64,000 nt of DNA from Pseudomonas sp. 14P_8.1_Bac3. GTDB taxonomy: Bacteria; Pseudomonadota; Gammaproteobacteria; Pseudomonadales; Pseudomonadaceae. Positions within the stretch are counted from its first letter, which is position 1. Each line of letters opens with the position of its first letter. Below, in pieces: positions 7,780-16,344 of the stretch. The notes below the pieces were generated by a model that worked only from the letters and a program-made list of their open reading frames with translations, did no database searches and was not told the DNA's origin. The stretch covers positions 1-64,000 of the forward strand of contig NZ_JANLOD010000066.1 of NCBI RefSeq assembly GCF_025466085.1. The letters run 5' to 3'. The translations under genes and the position numbers were made by a program.

Positions 7780-8949
7780 ATGAATACCGCCGTCAACGCC
7801 AACGTAGTGCATGAATCCGAAGCCCAGCGCCAACACGCCCGGGTAAAAATCCCGGCCAAGCTGCGTTTCTTCGGTCCGGACCGGACCCCGGTCGAAGCCC
7901 GTGTCCTCGATCTTTCCGCCGGCGGCCTGGCGTTCAACGCCGGCCAGCTGCCGCTGAAAATCGGCGATGCGCACAAGGCTCGCCTGCAGTTCGTCATCGA
8001 TAACCTTGGCCTGGCCATGGACGTGGAACTGCAAGTGCGCTCCTTCGACCGCCAGACCGGCCGTGTCGGCTGCCAGTTCCAGAACCTGGAACCGCAGGAC
8101 ATCTCGACCCTGCGCCACCTGATCACCTCGCACCTGGCCGGCGACATCGTCAGCATCGGCGAAGTGCTGGCCACCCTGCAGCGCGACAACTTCACCAAGG
8201 CGCGCAAGCAAAAGGACAGCGGCAGCGGCATGTCCCCGTTCGGTCGTCTGCGCGCCGTGACGTTCAGCCTGGCGATTTTCCTCGTCGGCCTGGCGGCGTT
8301 CGGTTTCATTTTCAAGTCGGTGTACGGCATGTACTTCGTCAGCCATGCGCAGGCCGGTCTGGTCAGCGTGCCGGGCATGAACATCACCATGCCGCGCGAT
8401 GGCACCGTGCAGAGCCTGATCAAGGCTGACGGTGTCGCCGCCAAAGGCGCACCGCTGGCGACCTTCAGCACCAGCATGCTCGACGTGCTCAAGGGCCACC
8501 TCGACGAAGACCAGTTGCAACCGGCCAAGGTTGAAGAACTGTTCGGCAAGCAAATGACCGGCACCCTGACCTCGCCGTGCGATTGCACCGTGGCGCAGCA
8601 ACTGGTCGCCGACGGTCAGTACGCCAGCAAGGGCGACGTGATCTTCCAGCTGGTGCCGCGCAACAGCGAAGCCAACGTCGAGGCGCGTTTCTCCTATCGC
8701 CAATTCGGCGACGTGCTGCCAGGCAGCCCGGTGCGCTTCCAGATCGCCGGCGAAGACAAATCCCGCACCGGCAAGATCGTCAGCAGCACCAGCCTGAAAA
8801 GCGCCGACCTGTCGTCCGACATCCGCGTGCTGATCCAGCCTGACGAGCCGCTGGACAGCAAGTTCGCCGGTCGTCCGGTTGAAGTGAACAGCGATCGTGG
8901 CCCGAACCTGAACTGGCTGATCGACAAAGCCATGGCTTCTGGCCTGTAA
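7780..8949 (+). CDS. alg44: Alginate co-polymerase, c-di-GMP-binding PilZ protein
   Basis: A 389-residue protein with a cytosolic PilZ domain, one membrane helix (about residues 158-180) and a periplasmic HlyD-like domain. The PilZ c-di-GMP motif is intact: R17xxxR21 (QRQHAR) and D44xSxxG (DLSAGG), at the same numbers as in P. aeruginosa Alg44. Binding of c-di-GMP activates polymerisation by Alg8. The periplasmic part is thought to link the inner-membrane synthase to AlgK/AlgE. AAGGAA lies about 11 bases before the ATG. The gene follows alg8 by 35 bp. Confidence 0.98.
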   Translation: MNTAVNANVVHESEAQRQHARVKIPAKLRFFGPDRTPVEARVLDLSAGGLAFNAGQLPLKIGDAHKARLQFVIDNLGLAMDVELQVRSFDRQTGRVGCQFQNLEPQDISTLRHLITSHLAGDIVSIGEVLATLQRDNFTKARKQKDSGSGMSPFGRLRAVTFSLAIFLVGLAAFGFIFKSVYGMYFVSHAQAGLVSVPGMNITMPRDGTVQSLIKADGVAAKGAPLATFSTSMLDVLKGHLDEDQLQPAKVEELFGKQMTGTLTSPCDCTVAQQLVADGQYASKGDVIFQLVPRNSEANVEARFSYRQFGDVLPGSPVRFQIAGEDKSRTGKIVSSTSLKSADLSSDIRVLIQPDEPLDSKFAGRPVEVNSDRGPNLNWLIDKAMASGL

Positions 8950-8966
8950 GCGAGGACATGCCCGTG

Positions 8967-10466
8967 ATGATCACCAGCCTTCTGAGAAAACCGAGATCCC
9001 TGTGGGAGCTGGCCTGCCAGCGATTGGATCACTGCGGTTCTGCTGAAGCACCGAGCTGCCTGAATCGCCAGCAGGCTGGCTCCCACAGGGGTGCGGTGTG
9101 TGCTTTGGCACTGGCCGTCAGCCTCGCCGGTTGCGCCGGCCTGCCCGACCAGCGCCTGGCCAACGAAGCCCTGAAACGTGGCGACACCGCAACGGCGCAG
9201 CAGAACTACAAGGCACTGGCCGACCTCGGCTACAGCGAGGCCCAGGTGGGCCTGGCCGATATCCAGGTCGACAGCCGCGACCCGGCGCAAATCAAGCAGG
9301 CCGAGGCGACTTACCGCGCCGCGGCCGACGTGTCGCCGCGCGCCCAGGCTCGCCTCGGTCGTCTGCTGGTGGCCAAGCCCGGTTCGACCGAAGCCGAACA
9401 GCACGAAGCCGAAGGCCTGTTGAAAAAAGCCGCGGCCAATGGCGAAGGCAACACGTTGATCCCGCTGGCGATGCTGTACCTGCAATACCCGCACAGTTTC
9501 CCCAACGTCAACGCCCAACAGCAGATCAGCCAATGGCGCGCCGAAGGCAAGCCGGAAGCGGGCCTGGCCCAAGTGCTGCTCTATCGCACCCAGGGTACTT
9601 ACGACCAGCACCTGGACGAAGTCGCGACCATCTGCAAAGCCGCGTTGAACACCACCGACATTTGCTACGTCGAGCTGGCCACGGTCTACCAGAAACAGGG
9701 CAAGACCGAAGAGCAAGCCGCACTGATCAAACAGATGCAGGCGGCGCATACCCGCGGCACCGTGTCCGCGCAGCGCGTTGACAGCGTGGCCCGTGTATTG
9801 GGGGATGCGACGCTGGGCAAGACCGACGAGAAAACCGCGCAGTCGTTGCTCGAAGACATCGCCCCCGGCTACCCCGCTTCCTGGGTCAGCCTGGCGCAAT
9901 TGCTCTACGACTTCCCGGAACTCGGCGATGTCGACACGATGATGAAATACCTGGACAACGGCCGTGCCGCTGATCAGCCGCGCGCCGAACTGTTGCTCGG
10001 CAAGCTCTACTACGAAGGCAAATGGGTGCCGGCCGACGCGAAAGTCGCCGAAGCGCATTTCCAGAAAGCCGTCGGCAAGGAAGTCGCCGCCGATTACTAC
10101 CTCGGCCAGATCTACCGCCGTGGTTACCTGGGCCAGGTCTATTCGCAGAAAGCCCTGGATCACTTGCTGACCGCTGCGCGCAACGGTCAGAACAGCGCTG
10201 ACTTCGCCATCGCGCAACTGTTTTCCCAAGGCCGGGGCACCAAGCCCAATCCGCTTAACGCGTATGTCTTCAGCCAATTGGCCAAAGCCCAGAACACCCC
10301 GCAAGCCACCGAGCTTGCCCAGACACTCGAAGCCCAACTGCCGCCTGCCCAGCTCGCCGAGGCCCAACGCCTGTTGAAACAAGAACAGGCCGTTCGTGGT
10401 GCCTTGAGCCAGAACACGCTGGAACTGCACGCCCTGCAAGAAGAAGACGGCGAGGAAACGTTATGA
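8967..10466 (+). CDS. algK: Alginate export lipoprotein AlgK with REP inside its signal sequence
   Basis: A periplasmic outer-membrane lipoprotein of Sel1/TPR-like repeats that holds AlgE, AlgX and Alg44 together. The frame opens at 8958, but GAGGA (8952-8956) is well placed only for the ATG at 8967 (MITSLLRKPR). The lipobox SLAGC precedes mature CAGLPDQRLANEAL, which matches AlgK. Between the basic n-region and the short hydrophobic stretch (VCALALAVSLAG) lies a 93-bp inverted REP pair (8998-9090), adding 31 codons without shifting frame. The leader becomes about 55 residues, with Arg, His, Asp and Glu in the middle. The h-region is short but may still function. The mature part looks intact, and the gene overlaps algE by 4 bp. 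Confidence 0.93.
   Translation: MITSLLRKPRSLWELACQRLDHCGSAEAPSCLNRQQAGSHRGAVCALALAVSLAGCAGLPDQRLANEALKRGDTATAQQNYKALADLGYSEAQVGLADIQVDSRDPAQIKQAEATYRAAADVSPRAQARLGRLLVAKPGSTEAEQHEAEGLLKKAAANGEGNTLIPLAMLYLQYPHSFPNVNAQQQISQWRAEGKPEAGLAQVLLYRTQGTYDQHLDEVATICKAALNTTDICYVELATVYQKQGKTEEQAALIKQMQAAHTRGTVSAQRVDSVARVLGDATLGKTDEKTAQSLLEDIAPGYPASWVSLAQLLYDFPELGDVDTMMKYLDNGRAADQPRAELLLGKLYYEGKWVPADAKVAEAHFQKAVGKEVAADYYLGQIYRRGYLGQVYSQKALDHLLTAARNGQNSADFAIAQLFSQGRGTKPNPLNAYVFSQLAKAQNTPQATELAQTLEAQLPPAQLAEAQRLLKQEQAVRGALSQNTLELHALQEEDGEETL
8998..9090. repeat. REP pair within the algK coding sequence
   Basis: CCCTGTGGGAGCTGGCCTGC begins the left arm (8998-9024); its imperfect inverse ends in GGCTGGCTCCCACAGGG (9064-9090), with 39 bases between. 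The full unit is 93 bp, exactly 31 codons. This is the GCCAGC/GCTGGC subtype, also seen near 58381-58470. Confidence 0.9.
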
Positions 10467-11947
10467 AGTTGAACCCATTCGTGAAGGCCGGTATCGGCCT
10501 GACTTGCGCCCTGCTGTGGTCGTGTCCGACCCTGGCGGCATTGACCGACGCCAAGAATTTCGGCCTCGAAGTGAAAATCACCGGCCAGTCCGAAGACGAC
10601 CGTGACCTCGGCACCGCCGGCGGCGGCGACGTCAACGGCGTCGGCCTCGACCTGCGTCCATGGATCTACGGCGAAAGCGGCGCCTGGAGCGCCTACGCCA
10701 TGGGTCAGGCGGTGACGTCCACCGACATCATCGAGACCGACACCCTGCAGCAGTCCGACAGCGAAGGCACCCAGACCACCGACAACGGTGATCGCAAGAC
10801 CAAGAAAAACTACCTGGCCATGCGTGAATTCTGGGTCGGCTACAGCGGCCTCACACCGTATCCGGGCGAGCAACTGAAACTCGGTCGCCAACGCCTGCGC
10901 AATGACGACGGCCAATGGCGCGACACCAATATCGAAGCCCTGAACTGGACCTTCGACACCACGTTGCTGCGCGCCAATGTCGGCGTCGCCGAGCGCTTCA
11001 GCGAATACCGCACCGACCTGAAAGAGCTGGCACCGAAAGACAAGGATCGCCTGCACGTCTACGCCGACGCGGCGTACCAGTGGACCCCGGGCAATTGGGT
11101 CGGCATTCGCGGTCATCACACCCACGATGACGGCAAGCTCGACTACCCGGAACCGGGCGTGGCCGGCGACTCGCTGGACAAGAAACAGAATGGCGACATC
11201 AGCTGGCTCGGCCTCACCGCCGACAGCGATGCCTACAACTACCGCAACACCAACACCCTCAATTACTGGGGCAGCATCACCGGCATGAGCGGCGACACCG
11301 ACACGGTCAACGCGCTCAACGCCGATGGCACGCGCCCGGCCGAAGCCAAGCGCGGTGAAGACCTCAACGGCTGGGCCACCGATGTCGGTGTGCGCCTGCG
11401 CCTCGATCCGCAATGGCAAGTCGGTGCCGCTTATGCCCGCGCCAGCGCCGATTACCAACAGAACGGCCTGGAAAGCAACCGTTCGAACTACACCGGTACG
11501 CGTTCGCGAGTTCACCGTTTCGGCGAAGCCTTCCGTGGCGAAATGAACAACATGCAGACCGCTACGCTGTTCGGCTCGTGGATGCTCAACGACGAATACG
11601 ACGCCAGCGTGATCTACCACAAATTCTGGCGTGTCGACGGCAACAAGCCGGTCGGCAGCAACGGCATCAACGCGGTCGAGAACGACACCGATCCGACCGG
11701 CGCGATTCTCTCCAGCACGTCGCTGCCGCTGAAAGATGGCAACAAGGACCTGGGCCAGGAAATGGACCTCGTCGTCACCAAGTACTTCAAGCAAGGCCTG
11801 TTACCGGCCGCGCTGAGCCAGTCGATCGACGAACCGTCGGCCCTCGTGCGCTTGCGTGGCGGTGTGTTCAAGCCGGGCGATGCGTACGGCAAAGAAGTCG
11901 ACTCGTACATGCATCGCGCGTTCATCGACGTGATCTGGCGCTTCTGA
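10463..11947 (+). CDS. algE: Alginate outer-membrane export porin
   Basis: A 494-residue outer-membrane protein with a signal peptide (about 1-32, ending TLAALTDAKNF). It folds as an 18-stranded beta-barrel whose arginine-rich, electropositive pore carries alginate out of the cell. The sequence has alternating barrel strands with many Asn/Asp/Gly loops and ends in an aromatic residue (DVIWRF), the usual outer-membrane signature. The ATG overlaps the algK stop (ATGA), implying coupled translation with its scaffold partner. Confidence 0.98.
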   Translation: MKLNPFVKAGIGLTCALLWSCPTLAALTDAKNFGLEVKITGQSEDDRDLGTAGGGDVNGVGLDLRPWIYGESGAWSAYAMGQAVTSTDIIETDTLQQSDSEGTQTTDNGDRKTKKNYLAMREFWVGYSGLTPYPGEQLKLGRQRLRNDDGQWRDTNIEALNWTFDTTLLRANVGVAERFSEYRTDLKELAPKDKDRLHVYADAAYQWTPGNWVGIRGHHTHDDGKLDYPEPGVAGDSLDKKQNGDISWLGLTADSDAYNYRNTNTLNYWGSITGMSGDTDTVNALNADGTRPAEAKRGEDLNGWATDVGVRLRLDPQWQVGAAYARASADYQQNGLESNRSNYTGTRSRVHRFGEAFRGEMNNMQTATLFGSWMLNDEYDASVIYHKFWRVDGNKPVGSNGINAVENDTDPTGAILSSTSLPLKDGNKDLGQEMDLVVTKYFKQGLLPAALSQSIDEPSALVRLRGGVFKPGDAYGKEVDSYMHRAFIDVIWRF

Positions 11948-11973
11948 TGCGAACCGCTAAGGGAGTTCCTGAC

Positions 11974-13545
11974 ATGAACAGTCCGAAGAGAGGCGCGTTG
12001 ACCTTGCTGGCCGGCGCGATGCTGCTGGCCAGCTCGGCCGCCTTCGCCAACGTCGAGCCAGCGAAGCCGGTGACCACGGCCAAGGAATTGCAGCAGGCCA
12101 AGACCTACACCGTCAGCAGCGCGCCGACCGCGCCGCTGGAGATGGCCAAGCCGACACTGCCGGACACCTCCGGCTACACCGCGGAAGCCATCGCCGCGAA
12201 AATCGTGCGCACCAAGGCCGGCAAAATCAGCGTGCGCCGGATGATGCAGGAAGACGCACTGAAGGACTTCATCGGCGGCGACAACAAGATGGCCGAATGG
12301 GTGGTGCGTCAGCACGGCATCCCGCAGGCGATCTTCGTCGACGACGGCTACATGAACCTCAAGGACCTGGCGAAGAAACTGCCCAAGCAGTACTTCAGCG
12401 AAACGTCGCCGGGTGTCTACCTGGCGAAATTGCCGATCGTGGTCGGCCGTCACGGCATCCTCGAAATCGACAAGCAGACCCAGGAACTACGCCTGTCCCA
12501 GGAGGCCGGCTCGTTCCTGGTCAACGACGGCCAGCTGTTTGTGCGTGATACCAAAATCACTGGCTGGCGCGAGAAGGACAACGGCCCGGCGACGTTCAAC
12601 TCGGCGAAGGAGTTCCGCCCGTTCCTGCTGTCCTGGGGCGGCACCGAGACCTACATCGCCAACAGCAAGATCGCCAGTTTCGGTTACGCCAACAGTAAGT
12701 CCTACGGCGTGAGTATTTCCCAGTACACGCCGAACATGGCCAAGGTGCTCAAGCGCCCTGAACCGACCGGCTGGATCGTCGGCTCCGAGTTCTCGGACAT
12801 GTGGTACGGCTTCTACTGCTACGAAACCCGCGACTTCGTGGTCAAGGGCAACACCTACAAAGACAACATCGTCTACGGCATCGACCCGCATGACCGGTCC
12901 CACGGCCTGATCATCGCCGACAACACCGTCCACGGGACCAAGAAGAAGCACGGGATCATCATTTCCCGCGAGGTCAACGACAGCTTCATCTTCAACAACC
13001 GCAGCTACGACAACAAGCTGTCGGGCCTGGTGATCGACCGTAACAGCGTCAACAACATCATTGCCTACAACGAGATCTACAAGAACCACACCGACGGCAT
13101 CACCCTCTACGAGAGTGCCGACAACCTGTTGTATGCGAACAAGGTGATCAGCAACCGTCGTCACGGCATCCGCATTCGTAACAGCGTGAACATCCGCCTG
13201 TACGAAAACCTGGCGATGGCCAACGGCCTGACCGGTGTCTACGGCCACATCAAGGACCTGACCGACACCGACCGTGACATCAAGCTCGATCCGTTCGACG
13301 CCCAGGTGTCGCTGATCATCGTTGGCGGCGAACTGGCCGGCAACGGCAGCGGCCCGCTGTCCATCGACTCGCCGCTGAGCGTCGAACTGTATCGCGTGTC
13401 CATGCTCGCCCCGACCAAATCCAGTGGCATCAGCTTCAACGGGATTCTCGGCGAGCGTCAGGATGAAATTCTCGACCTGCTGGTGCGCCAGCAGAAAGCC
13501 GTGCTGATCGACCCTGTCGAACGCCAGACCGAACTGCAGGACTGA
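11974..13545 (+). CDS. algG: Poly(beta-D-mannuronate) C5-epimerase
   Basis: A periplasmic enzyme of about 523 residues that converts mannuronate to guluronate in the polymer and also belongs to the secretion complex. The open frame runs far upstream through algE, but the real start is the ATG at 11974 with AAGGGAG 8 bases before it, followed by a signal peptide ending SSAAFA. The C-terminal half is a right-handed parallel beta-helix of CASH repeats, with the catalytic-region motif DPHDRSHG characteristic of AlgG. Length is close to the P. aeruginosa protein. It follows algE by 26 bp. Confidence 0.98.
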   Translation: MNSPKRGALTLLAGAMLLASSAAFANVEPAKPVTTAKELQQAKTYTVSSAPTAPLEMAKPTLPDTSGYTAEAIAAKIVRTKAGKISVRRMMQEDALKDFIGGDNKMAEWVVRQHGIPQAIFVDDGYMNLKDLAKKLPKQYFSETSPGVYLAKLPIVVGRHGILEIDKQTQELRLSQEAGSFLVNDGQLFVRDTKITGWREKDNGPATFNSAKEFRPFLLSWGGTETYIANSKIASFGYANSKSYGVSISQYTPNMAKVLKRPEPTGWIVGSEFSDMWYGFYCYETRDFVVKGNTYKDNIVYGIDPHDRSHGLIIADNTVHGTKKKHGIIISREVNDSFIFNNRSYDNKLSGLVIDRNSVNNIIAYNEIYKNHTDGITLYESADNLLYANKVISNRRHGIRIRNSVNIRLYENLAMANGLTGVYGHIKDLTDTDRDIKLDPFDAQVSLIIVGGELAGNGSGPLSIDSPLSVELYRVSMLAPTKSSGISFNGILGERQDEILDLLVRQQKAVLIDPVERQTELQD

Positions 13546-13555
13546 GGATAATTTT

Positions 13556-15004
13556 ATGCACTCACACTTGATCAAATTACTCAGCCTGTCGGCCCTGACC
13601 GCCGGCATTCTCGCGGCCAGCGCTGGCGCCCGCGCCGATGACGTCAAGGCCCCGACGTTCAATGCCGAGCCGTGCTGCAACCTGTGCCCCGAAGCCCACG
13701 ACGCGAAGAATTACACCACGCGTTACCAGCAGAACTTCACCACGCTGGTGCAGGCCCAGGGCGATTGGCTGTTCCGTACCCAGGAAGACCTGCGCACCGA
13801 ATTCGACACCACCCCCGCCGGCTACAAACGCATGAAAGAACTGCACGATGCGTTCAAGAGCAAAGGCGTGGAGCTCGTCGTGGTTTACCAGCCGACCCGT
13901 GGCCTGGTGAACCGCAACAAGCTCAACCCGGAAGACAAGGCCAAATTCGATTTCGACAAGGCGCTGAAGAACTACAAGACCATGCTCGGGCGTTTCGCCG
14001 CCATGGGTTATGTGGTGCCGGACCTGTCGCCGCTGACCAACGAATCGCTGCCGGACACCCTGCCCGCCCACGATTTCTACTTCCGCGGCGACCAGCACTG
14101 GACGCCGTATGGCGCCCAGCGCACCGCGAAGATCGTCGGCGAAAAAATCAAGCAACTGCCTGAATTTGCGAGCATTCCAAAACGCGAATTCGAGAGCCAC
14201 AAGTCGGGTCGCATGGGCAAGACCGGAACATTGCACAATATGGCCGGTCAACTCTGTGGCACCAGCTACGCGATCCAGTACATGGATCAGTTCACCACCG
14301 AGCCCAAAGGCGAAGCGGCGGATGGCGACCTCTTCGGCGACTCCGGCAACCCGGAAATCACCCTGGTCGGCACCAGCCACAGTGGCAAGAACTACAACTT
14401 CGCCGGTTTCCTCGAAGAGGCCATCGGCGCCGACATTCTCAACGTGGCGTTCCCCGGCGGGGGCCTGGAAGGTTCGATGCTGCAGTACCTGGGCAGCGAA
14501 GAGTTCCAGACCAAGCCGCCGAAGATCCTGATCTGGGAATTCTCGCCGCTCTACCGCCTGGACCAGGAAACCATCTACCGCCAGATGATGGCGCTGCTGG
14601 ACAACGGTTGCGAAGGTAAAGATGCACAAATGTCCGGTAGCAAGACGCTGAAACCGGGCAAGAACGAATTGCTGGTCAACAGCAACAACCTGAACCTGCA
14701 GAACAGCAGTCACCAGGTCGACATCCGCTTCGCCGATACCTCGGTGAAAACCCTGCAAGCCACCCTCTGGTACATGAACGGGCGCCACGAGGACATCAAG
14801 ATCGAAAAACCGGAAACTTCCGACACCGACGGGCGTTTTGCCTTCGAGTTGCGCACGGACGAAGACTGGGCTTCGCAGAATCTGCTGGCCGTCGAAGTCC
14901 AGGGCCCTGAAGCGGGTGCCGCGCCACAGAAGGTCGAAGCGAAAATCTGCAAACGCAACGTATTCCCGAGTGCCGAGCAGCGTACTGCTTCGGTCGGGCA
15001 ATGA
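13556..15004 (+). CDS. algX: Alginate O-acetyltransferase and scaffold AlgX
   Basis: A 482-residue periplasmic protein with a signal peptide (ending GARA). It has an SGNH-like acetyltransferase domain followed by a carbohydrate-binding module. The catalytic elements are visible: DQHWTPYG (Asp-x-His) and the nucleophile serine in GTSHSG. AlgX transfers acetyl groups to mannuronate and binds polymer during export, interacting with AlgK and AlgJ. GAGGA precedes the ATG by about 8 bases. The stop overlaps the first possible algL ATG. Confidence 0.97.
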   Translation: MHSHLIKLLSLSALTAGILAASAGARADDVKAPTFNAEPCCNLCPEAHDAKNYTTRYQQNFTTLVQAQGDWLFRTQEDLRTEFDTTPAGYKRMKELHDAFKSKGVELVVVYQPTRGLVNRNKLNPEDKAKFDFDKALKNYKTMLGRFAAMGYVVPDLSPLTNESLPDTLPAHDFYFRGDQHWTPYGAQRTAKIVGEKIKQLPEFASIPKREFESHKSGRMGKTGTLHNMAGQLCGTSYAIQYMDQFTTEPKGEAADGDLFGDSGNPEITLVGTSHSGKNYNFAGFLEEAIGADILNVAFPGGGLEGSMLQYLGSEEFQTKPPKILIWEFSPLYRLDQETIYRQMMALLDNGCEGKDAQMSGSKTLKPGKNELLVNSNNLNLQNSSHQVDIRFADTSVKTLQATLWYMNGRHEDIKIEKPETSDTDGRFAFELRTDEDWASQNLLAVEVQGPEAGAAPQKVEAKICKRNVFPSAEQRTASVGQ

Positions 15005-15012
15005 GGTCTGCC

Positions 15013-16134
15013 ATGCGAAACCGAACGTTGAAACATCTACTCGCGCCGTCCCTGCTGACCCTGGCGATGTTCGCCGGGGCCACCCAGGCCGCCGCGCCGC
15101 TGCGTCCGCCCCAGGGTTATTTCGCACCCATCGAGAAAGTCAAAACCGGCGACAGCAGCGAAGGTTGTGACGCGATGCCGGCGCCGTACACTGGCTCGCT
15201 GCAATTTCGCAGCAAGTACGAAGGTTCCGACAAGGCCCGTGCGACCCTGAACGTGCAATCGGAAAAAGCCTTTCGTGACACCACCGCGGACATCACCAAG
15301 ATCGAGCGCGGCACCAGCAAGCGCGTGATGCAGTTCATGCGTGACGGTCGTCCGGAACAACTCGAATGCACGCTGAACTGGCTGACCGCCTGGGCCAAGG
15401 CCGATGCGCTGATGTCCAAGGACTTCAACCATACCGGCAAGTCCATGCGCAAATGGGCGCTGGGCAGCATGGCGTCTTCGTACATCCGCCTGAAGTTCTC
15501 CGACTCGCACCCGCTGGCCAACCACCAGCAAGAGTCGCAGCTGATCGAAGCCTGGTTCAGCAAAATGGCCGACCAGGTGGTCAGCGATTGGGACAACCTG
15601 CCGCTGGATAAAACCAACAACCACTCGTACTGGGCCGCCTGGTCGGTGATGGCCACGTCCGTCGCCACTAACCGCCGCGATCTGTTCGATTGGGCCGTCA
15701 AGGAATACAAGGTCGGCGCCAACCAGGTCGACGCCGACGGCTACCTGCCCAATGAACTCAAGCGCCAGCAACGCGCCCTCGCCTACCACAACTACGCGTT
15801 GCCGCCGTTGGCGATGATCGCCAGTTTCGCTCAGGTCAACGGTGTGGATCTGCGCCAGGAAAACAACGGCGCGCTGAAACGCCTGGGTGATCGCGTGCTG
15901 TCCGGCGTGAAAGACCCGAGCAGCTTCGAGAGCAAGAACGGCAAGGAACAGGACATGACCGACCTGAAAGTCGATTCGAAATTCGCCTGGCTCGAACCGT
16001 TCTGCACGCTTTACACCTGCTCGCCTGACGTGCTGGAAAAGAAACACCAGATGCAGCCGTTCAAGACCTTCCGCCTCGGGGGTGACCTGACCAAGGTCTA
16101 CGACCCGGCCAACGAGAAAGGCAAAGGTTCCTAG
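15013..16134 (+). CDS. algL: Periplasmic poly(beta-D-mannuronate) lyase
   Basis: An enzyme of about 373 residues (polysaccharide lyase family 5) that cleaves alginate by beta-elimination and clears polymer misdirected into the periplasm. The ATG at 15013 (MRNRTLKHLL) is preferred over 15001 because GAGG lies 6 bases before it and it begins a normal signal peptide ending ATQAAA. The catalytic signature NNHSYW is present in the middle of the protein. It begins about 9 bp after the algX stop. A REP pair follows immediately downstream. Confidence 0.97.
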   Translation: MRNRTLKHLLAPSLLTLAMFAGATQAAAPLRPPQGYFAPIEKVKTGDSSEGCDAMPAPYTGSLQFRSKYEGSDKARATLNVQSEKAFRDTTADITKIERGTSKRVMQFMRDGRPEQLECTLNWLTAWAKADALMSKDFNHTGKSMRKWALGSMASSYIRLKFSDSHPLANHQQESQLIEAWFSKMADQVVSDWDNLPLDKTNNHSYWAAWSVMATSVATNRRDLFDWAVKEYKVGANQVDADGYLPNELKRQQRALAYHNYALPPLAMIASFAQVNGVDLRQENNGALKRLGDRVLSGVKDPSSFESKNGKEQDMTDLKVDSKFAWLEPFCTLYTCSPDVLEKKHQMQPFKTFRLGGDLTKVYDPANEKGKGS

Positions 16135-16150
16135 AACAACGCAAAACCCT

Positions 16151-16240
16151 TGTGGGAGCGGGCTTGCTCGCGAATGCGGTCTGACATTCACCCTTGATGT
16201 CGACTGACACACCGTATTCGCGAGCAAGCCCGCTCCCACC
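16151..16240. repeat. REP pair between algL and algI
   Basis: Inverted GTGGGAGCGGGCTTGCTCGCGAAT arms lie 17 bp after the algL stop. With the G-rich tract that follows, they make a 210-bp gap in the operon. Confidence 0.9.
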
Positions 16241-16285
16241 GGGTCAGTGCAGGATTTGAGCTAAGTGTTATTCCCCCGGTTTTTT

Positions 16286-16310
16286 GGTGGGGGGTTTGGG
16301 GGGGCTGCGG
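16286..16310 (+). other. G-rich tract with quadruplex potential before algI
   Basis: Runs of two, six and seven G separated by one to three bases lie 35 bp upstream of the algI start. They could form a G-quadruplex in RNA or non-template DNA. No function is known. Confidence 0.45.
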
Positions 16311-16344
16311 CCCTTGACTGTTGGTTAAACATGGAGAGACCGGG

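Noticed and set aside
11413..11973. N-terminal extension of the algG frame
   Set aside because: It overlaps algE in another frame; the ATG at 11974 has a ribosome site and signal peptide.
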